NCBI RefSeq assembly: GCF_001649575.2
Contig: NC_051436.1
Location: forward strand, 7,850,275 to 7,914,274
Direction of reading: 5' to 3'
DNA length: 64,000 bases
From: Kryptolebias marmoratus
Lineage: Eukaryota; Chordata; Actinopteri; Cyprinodontiformes; Rivulidae
Positions 1-13,600 of this stretch are shown piece after piece; the stretch's first letter is position 1; every line of letters starts with the position of its first letter. A program made the position numbers and the translations under genes. Under the pieces are notes generated by a model. That model worked only from the letters and a program-made list of their open reading frames with translations, was not told the origin of the DNA and searched no databases.

Positions 1-400
1 AGAAGCAGCTGTTGCTGCCCATCAATCCAGGAAGGGTTGTAAGGTCATTTTTAAACAAAATGGAGTTCATCGTGTAATGTATATTTAAATGCAAAGTGCA
101 TGTTTGGTGAAAATGAAACACGGCACATCAGCCAGGCCATGTATGAACCATCAAGCACGGTGAAGGAAGGGTGATGATTTGAGCTTGTTTTGCAGCCACA
201 GGACCCAGGCCCTTTGCAGTCATTGAATCAAATGTCAGGATATCTGAATGACAGCTAAAGCTTGGACCAAACTGGGTCACGAAACAGGACAATGATCCTA
301 AACACAGCAGTTAATCTACAACAAAATGGCTGAAAAAGAAAAGAATCAAGGTGCTGCACTGGAAAAAAAGAGTGGGTCAAACCTTCTCCATGTGTGAGAA
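1..400 (+). mobile_element. Decayed Tc1-like DNA transposon fragment
   Basis: Reads like the 3' half of a fish Tc1-like transposase gene: a stretch for the 'cacggtg..ggg.tgatgatttg.gcttgttttgcagccacaggacc' region, then 'gctaaagcttgg', 'ggacaatgatcc' and 'aaaatggctgaaaaagaaaagaatcaaggtg', in the order expected for that family. The frame is broken by several stops and there is an internal deletion, so it is a dead copy. The 5' part lies outside the window. Recognition is from memory of the family, not a search. Confidence 0.75.
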
Positions 401-478
401 ATTTCTACAGAAAACCACTACTTCAAGTTATTGTTATAGAGTAGAAATTCAACAAGTTTACACAGAAGAGTGCTGTAA

Positions 479-500
479 TGTGTGTGTGTGTGTGTGTGTT
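479..500. repeat. (GT)n microsatellite
   Basis: About eleven uninterrupted TG dinucleotides. Confidence 0.95.
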
Positions 501-1892
501 TACACTCAAAGCCAGGTGCCTTTACTCTGAAGAGCTGCTCACGCTCTATATATGGTGCTGCGGTGCACGAACTGAAGCTGCACAGATCGCTCATCGGCTT
601 GTTGTCCAAATAGTGACGATGTAAATGTTTTCCTTGAGCCGCATTCCTGCGACATCAAAGTTCCGCCAGAGGGAAGTTTCTGGACGCGTTTCAGCCACAG
701 ATCCAAGAACTGAAGCCTCAGTCATAACGGTCATCTTGGACTCTTATTGTGATTTCTGTATGATGATGGGTAGGTTTTTTTCAACAGTTTGCTCTTAAAA
801 CTGTCCCTTCTGCTATTACAAAGGCCTCTGAAGGTAAAAGTTTGTAGGAGAGCTTGCTTGGAATCATATAAATGGACCAGAAAATTTCTAAAAACATTCT
901 TAAGAGTAATAAAGTTACAGCCAAAGATTGCAAAATCAGCTTTGTAATACTCGAAGATAAGAAAATTTCTTACATTTTAAAGAAAGAGAATCATAATCAA
1001 AAGTAATGTTAGAGCTGTTGCCAGTAGCTCCTTTTGGTCACCGTGGTAACCACACACCTGTGTCTCTCACTCCCTGACAACAAGCTTAACATAGACAGAC
1101 AGAAAGTAAGAGTGGAAAGTAAGCCTCAAACAACGACTCGCTGAGCAAAAACTACAAGTCAGAACTTCAAAGTTCTTGAACCGTGAGCAGCAAGACACTG
1201 ACTGTCGCACATGTGATTTTTTTAAGTTCTTACAGTGTTTTATATTGGAGATAAAACAAGTAAAAAAAACAAACTTCACTTCTATTTTCGAAAAGGATAT
1301 TTAGAGCTAAAATATTACTAGAGTCTGTGGAAGCTTTGGTGTGAACTGTCTGCATCCTGAGGGGATTTGTGAGGAAACCATAAGGCCTATAGCAGTGAGA
1401 GAAACACTGGGCGAGATTAGACAAACATCTCTACGATTTGATGTATACTTTATATATGGATTTAAAAAGTTGTGGGTATAAGAAGAACGTGTTTGCAACA
1501 GATTTGAAAGTTTTAGGTCAGAGTGTGTGACGTCAGCAATCAGTTGAACGGTTTGTGAAAAAATCTCCAAAAATTGTAAAACTTCAACTGCGATTGTGTA
1601 AAAACTGTAAAAGGTATCAAAATGAAATTTCGCTCACGTAAAGTCCAACGCTGTGTGGCCCGTTTAAACTTTGAATGATGTTTCTTCTGTGAAGCAAGTC
1701 TGAGCTATGGAGCTCCAAAGAGGGCTGACTATTCCCACTTTGTTTAGCCAGGTTGAACAATGTACAAACTGCCAAAAGTCCTAGAAAGCTATTCCTGATC
1801 GTGTCGCATGTTTTGATGTATAATTTGCATGTTTTTTTCTTGTCTGTTTTTTAAGCTGCAGGCCGTGAAAACAGACACAAATCACGACAGAA

Positions 1893-2100
1893 ACTAAAAT
1901 CCCAACTCCAGTGAAGTTGGGACGTTGTGTAAAGCATAAATAAAAACAGAATATGATGACTTGCAAATCCTTTTCAACCTATATTTAATTCAATACACTA
2001 CAAAGACAAGATATTTAATGTTCAAATGGTTAAACTCTATTGGTTTTGTTTTTTGGAAATATTCCCTCATTTTGATTTTAATGCCTGTAACATGTTTGCT
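1893..2100 (+). mobile_element. Fragment of an interspersed DNA-transposon-like repeat
   Basis: Contains 'gaagttgggacgttgtgtaaa', then 'cttgcaaatccttttcaacc' and 'caatacactacaaagacaag', a series I recognise as one end of a repeat common in fish genomes. The first bases also form an inverted repeat (cccaact / agttggg). No transposase is encoded. The family name is not assigned. Confidence 0.55.
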
Positions 2101-2859
2101 TGTATCCTAGAAGCTAGTTGGAGAAAACACAGGAAGATGAAAACAAGTTAGTTCCTGGACAGCCATGTTCAAAATCCTTCCTATATTTCATTTACAAATA
2201 TACAAAAACAAGCGCACAATCTTTCAAACTGTCGTGTAAAACGGCATGCCAAGAACAACAACTACAGCAAGGTTAGCTTGGCTCCGAGCGCCCTGTTAGG
2301 CTTTTATTTCACGTAATCCAGCCTGCAAAGTGCTCTCATGTGTTGGGTACTTGTAAATACACTGTTTTGAAGTGTTGGAGCGAGTGAGGTGGATGATAAA
2401 TGAGGAGTTTGCTCGTCATCTGGAAAGAATAACACGAACCTTTGAACTTGTTTTGTGGGGTGGATGTAAAGCCAGGTCTAGAAGTTAAAAGTAAACAGAA
2501 AAAAACCCAAAAACATACTAATATCACAATTAACAGGTTAAAACTGTAGGTTTTCTTCAGTCTGATCAAGTGTTCTTCGGACTTGTGTTGAATGTAGAAA
2601 GTGTTTGGTTTCAGTGGTTTTAGCAGACAGGAGCAGCATGGGCGCTTCGGGGTTTCCACTCTGAAAAGGTTCTCTCCATAAAAGGAAGGTTGTATTTGGA
2701 GTCCTGGCCTTGGGAAAAGAAAATAAGTTTAAAGAAGAGTGAGGTCACTTTAGTTTTAAAGATACAGAAACACCACAGATTTCCTTGTCCTGTCAGCCTA
2801 ACGGAGACATTTTGACCTGTAACTGTGGGGATGATGTTTTCCTGTTTATAGTTTCTTCA

Positions 2860-3460
2860 GCATGTTTTTGGTCTGTAACTCCTTCAGCATACTTTCAGTT
2901 GTTTTAAACATTCATTAGTGAACATCGTGCTCAATTGGGAATACTGTGCTATGATATTTAGTAGTCTTAACTTTTATACTTTTTGAATTATTTACCCTTA
3001 CCCTGAGATCTCTTCAATTCTGTCATTGTTCAATAAACCCACCTCATCATGCTTGCCTGTTTTTTTTTCTTCTTATGCTATTTTTAGTGTTTAGCTACCG
3101 TCAGGCTAATTTTAGCTTTTAACTATTTTGCAGTTTTCTTGCTTTTATTTCTAGTTTTGCTTATCTTAGCTTACAGCTATTGTCTTGCAATTTTTTGTTG
3201 CTAACTGAAGCTTTTAGCTACTGTTTGGCTAGTTTTTGCCTTTTGCTACTCTTTTGCCATTTTCAGTTTTTAGCTACAGGTTTCCTGTTTTTTTTGCTTT
3301 CAGCTACAATTTAGCTATTTTTGACTCTCTTAGCTTTTTGCCATTCTGTTCCTAATTTTACTGTTTTGATATATTAGCTTACAGCTACAGTTTTGCAAGT
3401 TTTATCTACGGTCTTAGATCATTTTAGTTCTGTTCTGATTGTTGTAGCTTAACAATTCGG
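2860..3460. repeat. Degenerate tandem repeat of a TTTAGCTTTTAGCTA unit
   Basis: Dozens of imperfect copies of an approximately 20-30 bp unit of the type tttagcttttagctactgttttgcta. The leading block ('ctgtaactccttcagcatactttcag', 'gagatctcttcaa') recurs at 28866-29035, so the array and its flank moved together as an interspersed element. Related copies lie at 10680-11240 and 27880-28090. Confidence 0.75.
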
Positions 3461-4343
3461 AAAATAAAATTTCTTCAATTACTGAGGTGTTCCATCTTGT
3501 TGAATATTAATGCACATCATGTGACAAAACAGTTGGAACCTAAATGCGTAGCTGCAAAATATCCAGGTACAACTATTATTCTTTTACGTAATAAAAACAA
3601 ACTTGTGTCCAACTATATCAATAACCTGAATAAATACTCCTTCTTTCCAGGATTACTATGTCAGTTGCAGAGCAAAAACACATCTCTTGTTGCTGATGTT
3701 TCAGCCGTAATAGTTCACCGAAGGAGACTCATTAAACTGTTAGCAAATCAGCAAAATGCCTTCACTTCGGTCATTCAGTCAGTGCTCCACAACTACTTCC
3801 AGTCCAGGAATCACTGCTCTTCATTTCTTATCAGTCATAGTTTTCTTGCACTGTTAGAGATCTCAGATTGGGCTTGTTTTGTTGCAACATCTGAACAGAT
3901 TGAGGTTTTTGATCTGACTATAGTTGGAAGCTGTGTGGTGTTATTGTCACAGTAGTAGTTGTGTGACTTTGTTCCCACTTCATTCGTAATACTAAACAGC
4001 ATATTCAAGGTCAGATAACTGTGCTGTATCTCTTGATACTGTAGTAGGAGTTGTGCATAATTTTTTTAATTATTGTCTATATGTACATCTTTTATATCGC
4101 CACCAAAGGCGATAAGGTTTTTGCCTGTAGCTTTCTAAAATAAAATACAAAAAAACTAAACTAACTCACTGAGTTACTATATATTCATTTGGGTTTCCTA
4201 CAGTCAGTTTGTTGTGGCAAGTTATTCAGTATTATTAAAATTTGTGAGATATTTAGCTAACAAACAAATACTCATACATTTACTTTATTGCCCCCATTTC
4301 ATGGAGCAGGCAATAAGACATTAAATGTAAATGTTCCTCACAT

Positions 4344-4344
4344 G

Positions 4345-4372
<28 letters not shown>
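4344..4372. repeat. (GT)n microsatellite
   Basis: Fourteen GT dinucleotides without interruption. Confidence 0.95.
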
Positions 4373-4375
<3 letters not shown>

Positions 4376-5408
4376 CTGCTAGCAGCTGGAAAGTATTTAC
4401 CAAAACTGTTTTTTTTTTTAAAAAAAAAGCATGATTGCTTTGAGCTGTGGAAAGCTGGAACTGCTCTGAACCGTGCGAACAAGTCAGTTTCAAGCTTCCT
4501 GTGATTTTCTGTCATTTAAACACCTTGTAAAAAATATTACAGTAAATAAAAAATAGGCTCCCCAGGCATGCGGTGTTTTGTATTTGCTGTCCCTCACAAA
4601 GTGAGCAATAAAAGTGATAATTAGTCGGATCGTGTTTTTGAAAACCATTGAATTTATCAGCCACTTCTTCAGCATCATGTAACTGTCATCATCTTCAGAA
4701 CCATTATACGCAAATAAATAAATAATAATGAAGCTTCAACTTTAAAATCTCGGCCAGGATCGAAGCCATAATTGGTATCTGTTTAACATTTGTCTGACCG
4801 TGTAAATTTGACTTACGAGAAAAGACGACAAACACTTTCCCTCCTTTTTTGGATCAGTTACTGTAACATTCCAGTCAGATCCATCCTCCCTGTAACGAGG
4901 TGAGAGTCCCAATGGCCAGACTCCCTCACTGCCTTATAGGGCTTGTTTAAACTCTTAAAAACTAGAGCAACGACGCAGTCAAGAGGGGTTTTAAAGAAGT
5001 TACCGGATTTAGAATGTGACTCCAAACTGCTGGTGTGTTTATTGTTGTGGTTGTTGCACGATTTAGACTCAGACTTACATTTTGTTTGTCCAAATTGCTC
5101 TCTTCGAATGCCTGCTGACTGGAAAGAAGTGTTTTTGTTTCCTAAATGCAAGTTAAAGAGCAACAACTGTGACAGAGCAGAGGTTTAATATGGTTTAAAA
5201 TAAAAATAAATAAATAAAAGATATGCTCTGAGCTGGAGTACAAGCCAGTTTTGAGGCATTTCTGTGTTTGCATGTTAGTCCTGCATGTTCAAATTATTTT
5301 TCTCTTCCTCCTTCAGAGGGAAGTTTTCAAAATAACTGTATCTGCGCCATCTAGTGGTGAAGTGTTTTTACTACAATTGTTCCAAGTTGTAGGTACAGAA
5401 TCTAAAGC

Positions 5409-5570
5409 AGTGGTGTCCAGTCCTGGTCCTGGAGGAACACCTTCCTGCATGTTTTAGATGTTTCTCTGCTGTGTAACACTTGATTTCAGTGACTGAGTGA
5501 TTAACAGGCTTCTGCACAACTGGAAGACCTACTGAAGAGCAGAGAGACAACTAAAACATTCAGAAACCAA
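5409..5570. mobile_element. Palindromic MITE, 5' part (same family as 20051 and 58699)
   Basis: Begins agtggtgtccagtcctggtc, the terminal inverted repeat that is complete in the copies at 20051-20235 and 58699-58875. It continues with the shared internal sequence (gttttagatgtttctctgct, aaaacattcagaa). The 3' inverted repeat is not visible, so this copy is truncated or diverged. Confidence 0.75.
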
Positions 5571-6934
5571 ACTTAAAGATATGTCTGCAAAAAGTAAGTA
5601 ATCTCACCTCCACTGTACCAAAGGGACATTTACTTATTTCTCCACAGCTCCCCTTTAATGTCAGTGATTAACTCATATTGATTCTCTTGTAGGCATGTTT
5701 CTGTAACTACATCAATAAATCAATTAAATAAACCTTCTCTAGATTCAGGACTTCAGTGTTCTGACCATAATAAACTGTCAAGATTTGCCTCTACCAACAT
5801 TTTAAGACTTTTTGTGTGTGTATTGTCTTAGTTTAAGAACTAACAGAGTGTGGAATTATTTACCTGGAAATTAATATTTAAGTCTACAGAAAACAGGATT
5901 GCAAACGTGCACCACAAATTTCACTCCAACCTTCCCATTTGTATTATATACCCAGTATCTTAACAAATTTATTGACGCATATCCATTAATTGGGTGGTGC
6001 TCCAGTGGTAATTTACACCCACAGCTGTGTAAGTGGCCTTTTGGGCAGGATTTATGGTGTATTTCCCCTTTATTAAAATCCTCTTATTAATGAACCATTA
6101 GGCTGCAAGAACCAATTACAAGGAAATGAAACCATCGGTCACCGGGTTAACTGAGTAAAGAAGTGCCCTTTAACTGGATCTCCTCTGTGCTGGCCTACTG
6201 CTGTTATGCACAGTTGGAAATTAAAAATGAAATTGACACTTTTCTAATTAAATATCAAACCTTAATTTCAATTTAAGCCATGCTGTTTGCAAATTTTAAC
6301 ACAAATTCTTGACAAACTGTAGTGACTTCCTGTATTTTGATGTAATTTATGCTCATTTAACATCTGTAAAACACTGAAGATCTCGATTCCTCTGGTCACA
6401 CTAAGAGCTGCACAATATATTGAAAGTTGATCATTATCGCAAAATCAGTATGTGCAATTTTAGTGTTGTTGTCCAAGTTGCTTGGACTGCAAATAATCAT
6501 TGGTTATTATAGTCTAAATTATGTCAGTGGCTGAGACGCACACACAGAGAGTGGTGTGAGTAATGTGGTGACAGAAAGCCCTCGTCAAGCAGAGGCCAAA
6601 AACTGCAAGTGACTGAAGTGGCCGTGTTTGGATCAGAATGTCTACCAATGGTATGAAAACATGCTTATTTTTCTAAAGGTAATTTCTTACCTGATTGTGA
6701 CTGTTGGAGACTAGTCGGCAACTCGACATTTTGATAAAAATGCAAGAAAATCAATGAATTTCCTGTTACAGTCTCACTGAATTCTGAGGGTTTGAGCAGC
6801 CAAGTTTAAAAAAAAACAGCCTATTTTCATGTGCATGGCTTGCAAAACTATTCTTGTTCGTGCGCATTATTTCGTTGCCTACCTCTACCCATTTTAAATC
6901 CATGTTGGGTTTAAAACCCCATGTTTATGATTTA

Positions 6935-6975
6935 ACCCTCCCGTTGGCTTTGGGTCAATTTGACCCGAAGATACA
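6935..6975. repeat. Fish repeat terminus with GGGTCAAATTTGACCC-type palindrome
   Basis: 'taaccctcccgttg' followed by tgggtcaatttgaccc, a near-perfect palindrome typical of the end of a widespread teleost repeat. A second copy of the palindrome is at 9681-9696. Confidence 0.5.
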
Positions 6976-7456
6976 AGGGCTTCTCTTCCTCTCTTCAGCT
7001 AAGAGGGCTTCAGGAGGATTAATCTGCTTGGGTACCCAGGGTTGCTTCCTTGGATGTTTTCTCTCCCGTTCAGGTGTGAAAATACAGCTCCATCACTCTA
7101 AATGCCAACTAGTCATCAACAGTCGCATTCCAGTGAGATCCTACCTTAAGCTGTGTACCAAACATAAACCTTTGTTGTTTTACAACGGAGCGTTCTTTTT
7201 TCAAACCAAAACTAGACATATTGCTAAAAATAGTTCCCACCATACATAACAGTTGATTAACTTTCCTTGAGTACAGATTTCTGGTATCTAACTTTAATGG
7301 TGACTAACATTTAAAACATGATTTATTTTGGCTTCTGTTGCCTCTGTCTGGGCCGGGCGAAGATTTGCATTTTTCACACTTTGGGTATCCCTTCTGGACA
7401 TTTGTTCTCTTTCTGAATTTGCATTGTCGATTACATGTTTTTGTTATCCTTCGCAG

Positions 7457-7608
7457 GTGGAAGAGGGTGGTCATGCCTCCCTGGCTGGAGTGCAGGAGGG
7501 TGATGAGGTTGTGTCGATCAACGGGGAGCCGTGTGCAGATCTTACCCTCTTACGAGCGTTTGCTCTCATCGACACATCGATCGACAGTCTGCAGTTACTT
7601 GTCAAAAG
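7457..7608 (+). CDS. synpo2: SYNPO2 exon: second half of PDZ domain
   Basis: Starts after a ttcgcag acceptor and ends at an aaaag|gtagtt donor. Enters in phase 0 and leaves two bases of an Arg codon. Encodes VEEGGHASLAGVQEGDEVVS and then the INGEPCADLT strand and helix of a PDZ domain, ending LQLLVKR as in human synaptopodin-2. The carboxylate-binding loop lies in the upstream exon outside the window. Confidence 0.92.
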
Positions 7609-10600
7609 GTAGTTATTTTGCTCATTAGCTAGTAGAGGGTTTTTATAGTCTGTGTCTGCTCAACAAAATATAGTTCCAAACAAACTTGCGTTATATCTAG
7701 TAAGACATCCATCCATTTTCTTTACCCACTTTTCCATGTATTATACAATTATGTTTATCTATGAGGACAAGTTAATAACATCATTCATAAAGTAAACTCA
7801 ATTCAAAAATGCCACCATAGCTAATTGAGCTCAGGAATGACAACAATGGCTATGACTCAGTCAATTTAAAAAATACTGAGCTACAATTTGGTGTGGTTGT
7901 AGCTGAGAGTCCTTCTCAAACTTCCTCAAACTCTGAGCATGAACAGACTTCGCCAGGTCTTTATTTTTTGTATGCAAGGCGGTGGGCAAAATGCATTCTT
8001 TTAAGTAAGGCTACTTTTAGTCAAAGAAGAAAACATAATAATAATAAGATGATCAGAAAGTATTCTAATACTTCACACATTTTTGAATGCTTGAACTTAT
8101 ACAAAAAAATCCACCATTGCTCTCACTAATGACCAAATGAAACAGAAAGTGTCTTTTGTTTTTAGAGTAATTCATGATAAAATAGCAAAAAATGCTCCAT
8201 TGCTCATTGCCTTTTTCTGTCTTTTCTCCAAAAGATACCATTTTGTCCCCTCTGAAGACTGTGGGTCTAAAAAGATGTGCTGTGGTGAAAGGACCTCTTC
8301 AGGCGAGGCTTTAGAAAGCACCACTCTCCACATCTTCTCTTCAAAACACAGGTCCAATGTCTCCGGGGAGCTCTACACATCTGAGTCCCAAGGGGAGTCC
8401 CGTTGTGGCGAGTTGGACGCTGACACGGAGGTTCTCCGGGGACCAGATCTTCATTTATCTGACACTTTTGGAGGCCACGAGCTGGTTTTTAAGAAATACA
8501 ATGAAGAAGTGCGGCGGTCCTTCTCCCCTGGAGATATGGTGGAGCTCCAGGTGTCCCTGTCTGAGCAAAACTTGGATGACGGGGGCTGCTCCTCCCTCGT
8601 TAGCGCACGTGGGATTGAGGGGGAGCTTTCCAGCAGAGACGTTATAGAAACAATTCACACCACCTCCATAACGTCTCACTACCTGCCGTGCCCCGCCAAG
8701 GAGCCGCTCAGGCAGCGTGGAGTGGTGGTCCGCTCCCCCTCGTCGCTCGGCCAGCAGGAGGGCATCCCGCAGCAGCCAGCAGAAGCATCAGGAGCAGGGA
8801 GGGGCGTGCTGCGCGTGGGTGGCCCTGAGGTCAGTGATAGTGACGGAGAGCAGTGCGAGGGTGCTCCTGAGTCCTTTACCATCTCATTTCAAATTCCATC
8901 GGAGGAGGCAGCAACAGGAGAAGAGCAGGACTCGGATTCTGACGGGGATCAAGAAAAACCCAACAAGCATCGGGCGAGGCACGCTAGTAAGTAACTTTGG
9001 AGCTTTTTTTGTGTTCGAACCGATGAGTGTTGCATCGTTAAATGAACATGTGAACATGTGTGCATTCCAAAGTCTGATGTCCTGTGTGTGTAAGGCTTAA
9101 AATAGGATGTCTTTTACTGCAGTTGGAGGCGGGAGCTCATTCCTTTGAGTGAAAGCAGATACAGCCTGGTGTAACTGGAATTACAGCATGGCAGAACCAA
9201 AATGCACATATTTAACAAAAGCTTTTTAAACTAAAGGTCTAGCACTCTTTGAAGGATTTTATGTTGCCTGCTGCTTTTCATGCCAGAGTTTTAACTAACT
9301 AACTAAGATTGTGTTGTGTTGCAAAATGACAGGATCATAGCTATTCTGGCCTAACCTTGAAACTAACATTATGCACAATCTCCTTCAATATTGTAATATT
9401 GCACATGATCTGTTAAAGCTTGGAATATGTGAAGCGAATGACTGTCAGCTACTACCACACCAAATTTGAGCCCATTATCTGTAAAACTGACTGAGATACA
9501 GTCATTTTTGTGTCAGCTAAAGTCAGTTAGCTGTAGCCATCAGTTGTAGATGTTCAGCCAAAAATTACTTTCTGAGAGTTTAATTGAAATCTGTCTATTG
9601 GTTTAGGAGAAATTTTGTTAACAACCAAACAAGGCTGACTCCAACACTTAATGCCAAGGTTTTATCTTTCCCGTGGTTTTTGGGTCAAATTGACCCAAGG
9701 TTAAAAGGACTTCAGCAAAAATGTTGTGGAATGTGTTGTGCTCAAACACACTTTGAGCACAACACCTTTGACTTTCAGCTACTGTCACGCCAAATTTTAG
9801 CTCAATACCTGTAAAATTTTCTGGGCATTTTTGTGTTTGTTAAGATTGCTTTGCTGTAACGGCCATCTTGAAGTAGTAAACAGTATAAACAAACACTTAC
9901 ACAGATGCAGGTAAAACCATTATTGCTCCTGTGATAATAAATAGCAATTAGAAAGTGTCCTGGTGGTGAATATGGACACCGAGGTGCTCCTCTGAGCCAT
10001 GTAGAAGACATAAAAATAACACCAGCACGCTGATGATGCCTGCACAAGTTGCTCTTTGACAGACACCAGCATGTGCTCCTCTAGTCTGCAACCTGATCCT
10101 TTCAGACTGGGTGCTTTAACTGAGCTGAAAAAGTGAGCGTGTTGCTCACTCCCGTTGTCTCCTCCACCTTCAGGTTAGTCTAGCAGAAATATTACAAAGT
10201 AAGCTTGTTGGATTTTTGTTATTGGATTGTTTGAGACTGGGTTTGTCGTGTTGTGTTTGACTTATGTGGGGGTAAAAAAGGGAAATATACAGTCAAGGAC
10301 TTGTAAAGACACTGACTTCTAAATTTATTGCCTGCAGCCTATTTTTTTCAGTTTGTATTCTTGGCTTGTTTATTGGATTGAATGGGTGGTTTATTGTAGA
10401 GCCTTCTCGGTGAACAAGAATATTATGTATGGATCAGAGAATTTTATTGCTACTCTATAGGTCAATATTTTATGTACAGCTAAATTAGAAATAAGACAGT
10501 TGCAAATAGAAAATGTAAACTATAGCTAAGGGCAGAATGTTTCGTGGGTAAATGCAGTTACCATGTGATGAAATCCTCCATTTCCTCAGGTTAAAGTTTG

Positions 10601-13600
10601 TTGTTTGTTTTGACCAATTCAATCAAAGTGCATGAGATCTTTTGGAATTAGTTGATCTTTCATGCTCCTTTTTTTTCAAAAGCTAGTTTTGTTTTCTATT
10701 ATTGTATGAATGCTGATTCAGTTTTTTTATTTTTTTACCATGAGTTTTTTGCAATCAAACTACTTCCTCATACGTTGCGCTATTTTAGTTCTCTAGTTTT
10801 GTAACTCTTATGCCTAACTTTATTTACAAAGATTTTACCCATAAAAATACATTGAGATTGCTTCAGTTTTTACAAAAAAATGCTTGCTGAATTTTGGACT
10901 ACCTATGCAACTTTTAGTTTTTAGCCACTATTCTCCTATTTTTAGCTTTTAGCTTTTGCTACTTTTAGCTTTTAGCTAGCCCTTTGCTAATTTTAGGGGT
11001 TTGCTTATATTTTGTTATGCTTTAGCTTTTGGCTAGCATTTTGCTATTTTTGGCTTTTAGCTACAGTTTTGCTTCTTCGGGCTCTTAGTTAGTGTTTCGC
11101 TTTTTTAGCTTTTAGCTAGTCTTCTGGTTCTTTTAGCTTTAACAAATCTGTTTCTACGTCTTTTGCAAATTTGAACAGTCTTTCAGCACACATCATTCAC
11201 TCTGCATTTTCACAGAAAATGTGATTTCTCAAGTTTTTTTTAGCCTTGTTCAAGCCCTAGAGAAGAACTACACATAAGTATAATAGACATGGTAAAGTTG
11301 CTTAAATTTGGGGTAAACGAGTGACACAAAACAGCTTTTCACTTCTATACTTTTGCTTACTAAGGTTGTAGATGAAGTTTGCAAGAACTGCTTTGAACTT
11401 TTGCTTAAAGTATGTCAGTGATCAAAGCAATGAAACATACTGATAGAACTTCCATTAATTAGGGTCTGGGGCACTCTGTTCAAATTTATATACTGCTCTC
11501 CTATACAAATAAATTATATATTTTGTTGCTTTGAACTTTTAACCTTATGATCGCCCTCATTTAGTTGTGGCAGGCGATAATCTTATGCCTGTGTCAATGC
11601 TTATGTTTGACTAACAGCAAAATATCTTGTGAACTAGAAAACTGATTTTAATGAGTCAAGTAATTATTGGATGTATATTTACAACTGGTTACCTTTTGGG
11701 CTCAACCTGATTCACGGTGCCTGCCACAGCTAATTGACTTTAGCAAGCGCAAAAACAGCTTTAAACCCAGTCAATTTTACAGATATATAGCTAAAATTTG
11801 GTGCGGTAACAGCTGGAAGTCACCCCTAAAACATACTCCAAGTGCTAAGACATTGCATGGGATCTTTGTTTAAAACTCTGGCAGTAACTAATTTAACTAA
11901 CTAATTAACTACAATTCACTCTGTCCAACTGTTAGAAAAGTAACTCATCAATCAGGTGACAAATTTCAATCAAACATTTACCATGTAATCAATTGGTGGA
12001 TGTACAACTACAACTGCTTAACTTTTGGAATCAACCTGGTTCAAAATGGCTGCTACAACTGTTTGACTTTAGTAGACACAAAAATGGCTGTAACTCAGTC
12101 ATACTTACAGTTGAACTAAAATTGGGTGTGGTTGTAGCTGAGAGTAATCCCAATACTTTGAGTGCTAACAGATTATGCATGATCGCTCAAAACTTTGACA
12201 TACAAGGAAGAGTGAAATATGAATTGCTTCAAGAATTACTAGTTTTACTTGCGATGAAATCCTTCTGAAAGAAACACTTGTTTAAATTCACCATTGTTGT
12301 ATTTTTTTTTTAAATCCATTCTAAACATGGAACTTTCTTCTTCTTCTTCTTTTTTTTCTTTATGCAGGGCTCAGGCGAAACGAGAGTCTGTCTGAGAAAC
12401 AAGTGAAAGAAGTCAAGTCCAAATGTAAACGTATTGCTCTCCTTCTTTCGGCTGCACCACCAAACCCCAATAACAAAGGGGTATTGATGTTCAAGAAACA
12501 TCGTCAGAGGGCCAAAAAATTTACACTTGTGAGCTACGGCACAGGGGAGGACGAACCCGAGTTCAGTGACGAAGAGGAAGAGATTCACGGAGACAACATA
12601 CACAAAACCCTTGCTGGTGAATTAACTTTTGAAGCTTCTGCCAATTCCAAATCAGACAAACCATTTTTCTCTCATGCCCCAAGTAGTAAAGGTGCAATAA
12701 CTCTAAATTTGGACAAGAGTCTTCTTGAAATTAAAAGGGACTTGAACAATCAAGCAGAGATGGAATCTTTGCCTGACACTAAAGGCAAGGGTGCATTAAT
12801 GTTTGCCCAACGACGTCTGAGGATGGATGAGATTTCTGCTGAACATGACGAACTTAGACGCCAAGGGATACCTGTGGAAGGAGTACAGGAGACTGAGAAG
12901 AAAGTGGCGGAGCACTCTTACATGCAGTCTGCAACAGAGGGTCATGCTTACATGGATGTTAACATGCACCAACAAGGCCAACAGCACTACCAGCAATATC
13001 AAGAGCAGCAGTACTATGAGCAACAACAGAACTATCAACAGCAATATCAACAATATCAGCAGCAGCAGTATGAACAAAGAGAATATCAGCAGCAGCAAAT
13101 GTATCAGAACCAGCAGGAGTATCATCCAGAGCAACAGCAAATGCAGCACTATTCTACAAACATCAATGGCACGGTCCAACATCAAACCAATGAAATTCAC
13201 AGTTCCTTCAGCAATCGTACCGCAAAGCCCTTTACTGCAGAAAACATGGTGGCAACACCTTATTCTCATGCAGCAAGTGGGACCAACCAAGATGGAGGTC
13301 AGGGGGAGCAGATAGCTTCCCGTGATGAGCGCATTTCTACTCCTGCAATTAAGACGGGCCTGTTAGACTCGAGAAGAAAGACTGTTGGCAAACCCATGTT
13401 CACATTTAAAGAAGCCCCCAAAGTGTCACCTAGCCCTGTGCTGCTGAATCTTCTTAACAGAAGTGATAAAAAAGGGTTTGAGTCTGGACCTGAGGAAGAC
13501 TATCTTAGCCTTGGAGCTGAAGCTTGCAACTTCCTTCAGTCTCAAAGAGTTAAACACAAGATTCCTCCACCGGTGGCTCCAAAACCTATGATCAACCCCA

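Larger units (their letters stand above)
1..7456 (+). other. Probable SYNPO2 intron 1: repeats, no coding exon seen
   Basis: The first recognisable exon (7457) starts inside a PDZ domain, so the exon with the SYNPO2 start codon must lie upstream, and this stretch is most simply its first intron. I looked for the conserved start of the synaptopodin-2 PDZ domain and did not find it here. The region holds transposon remnants, GT microsatellites and degenerate AT-rich repeats. 4085-4335 contains short pieces of the interspersed family seen at 44020. The TAAT-rich unique stretch near 6060-6300 resembles a conserved non-coding element but cannot be tested here. Confidence 0.5.
8987..12367 (+). other. 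SYNPO2 intron rich in interspersed repeats
   Basis: GT..AG intron of about 3.4 kb. It contains two minus-strand pieces of the 'gtagctgagagtc' family (9410-9605, 9765-9870), the GGGTCAAATTGACCC palindrome (9681-9696), the TTTAGCTTTTAGC array (10680-11240) and two nearly adjacent plus-strand copies of the first family (11545-11890, 11930-12265). It ends in a strong polypyrimidine tract. No exon-like segment seen. Confidence 0.8.

Noticed and set aside
3497..3955. 152-codon plus-strand ORF
   Set aside because: No recognisable motif, AT-rich, no start context or splice sites of note, in an intron full of repeats; length is possible by chance.
6854..7249. 131-codon plus-strand ORF
   Set aside because: Spans the GGGTCAATTTGACCC repeat terminus and has no family features.
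1..7456. First SYNPO2 exon (start of PDZ domain)
   Set aside because: Searched by eye for the conserved GGAPWGFRL-type start and found none; probably upstream of the window.
12970..13140. CRISPR-like or tandem-repeat array
   Set aside because: The repeats are CAG/CAA codons inside an exon; a vertebrate genome has no CRISPR arrays.
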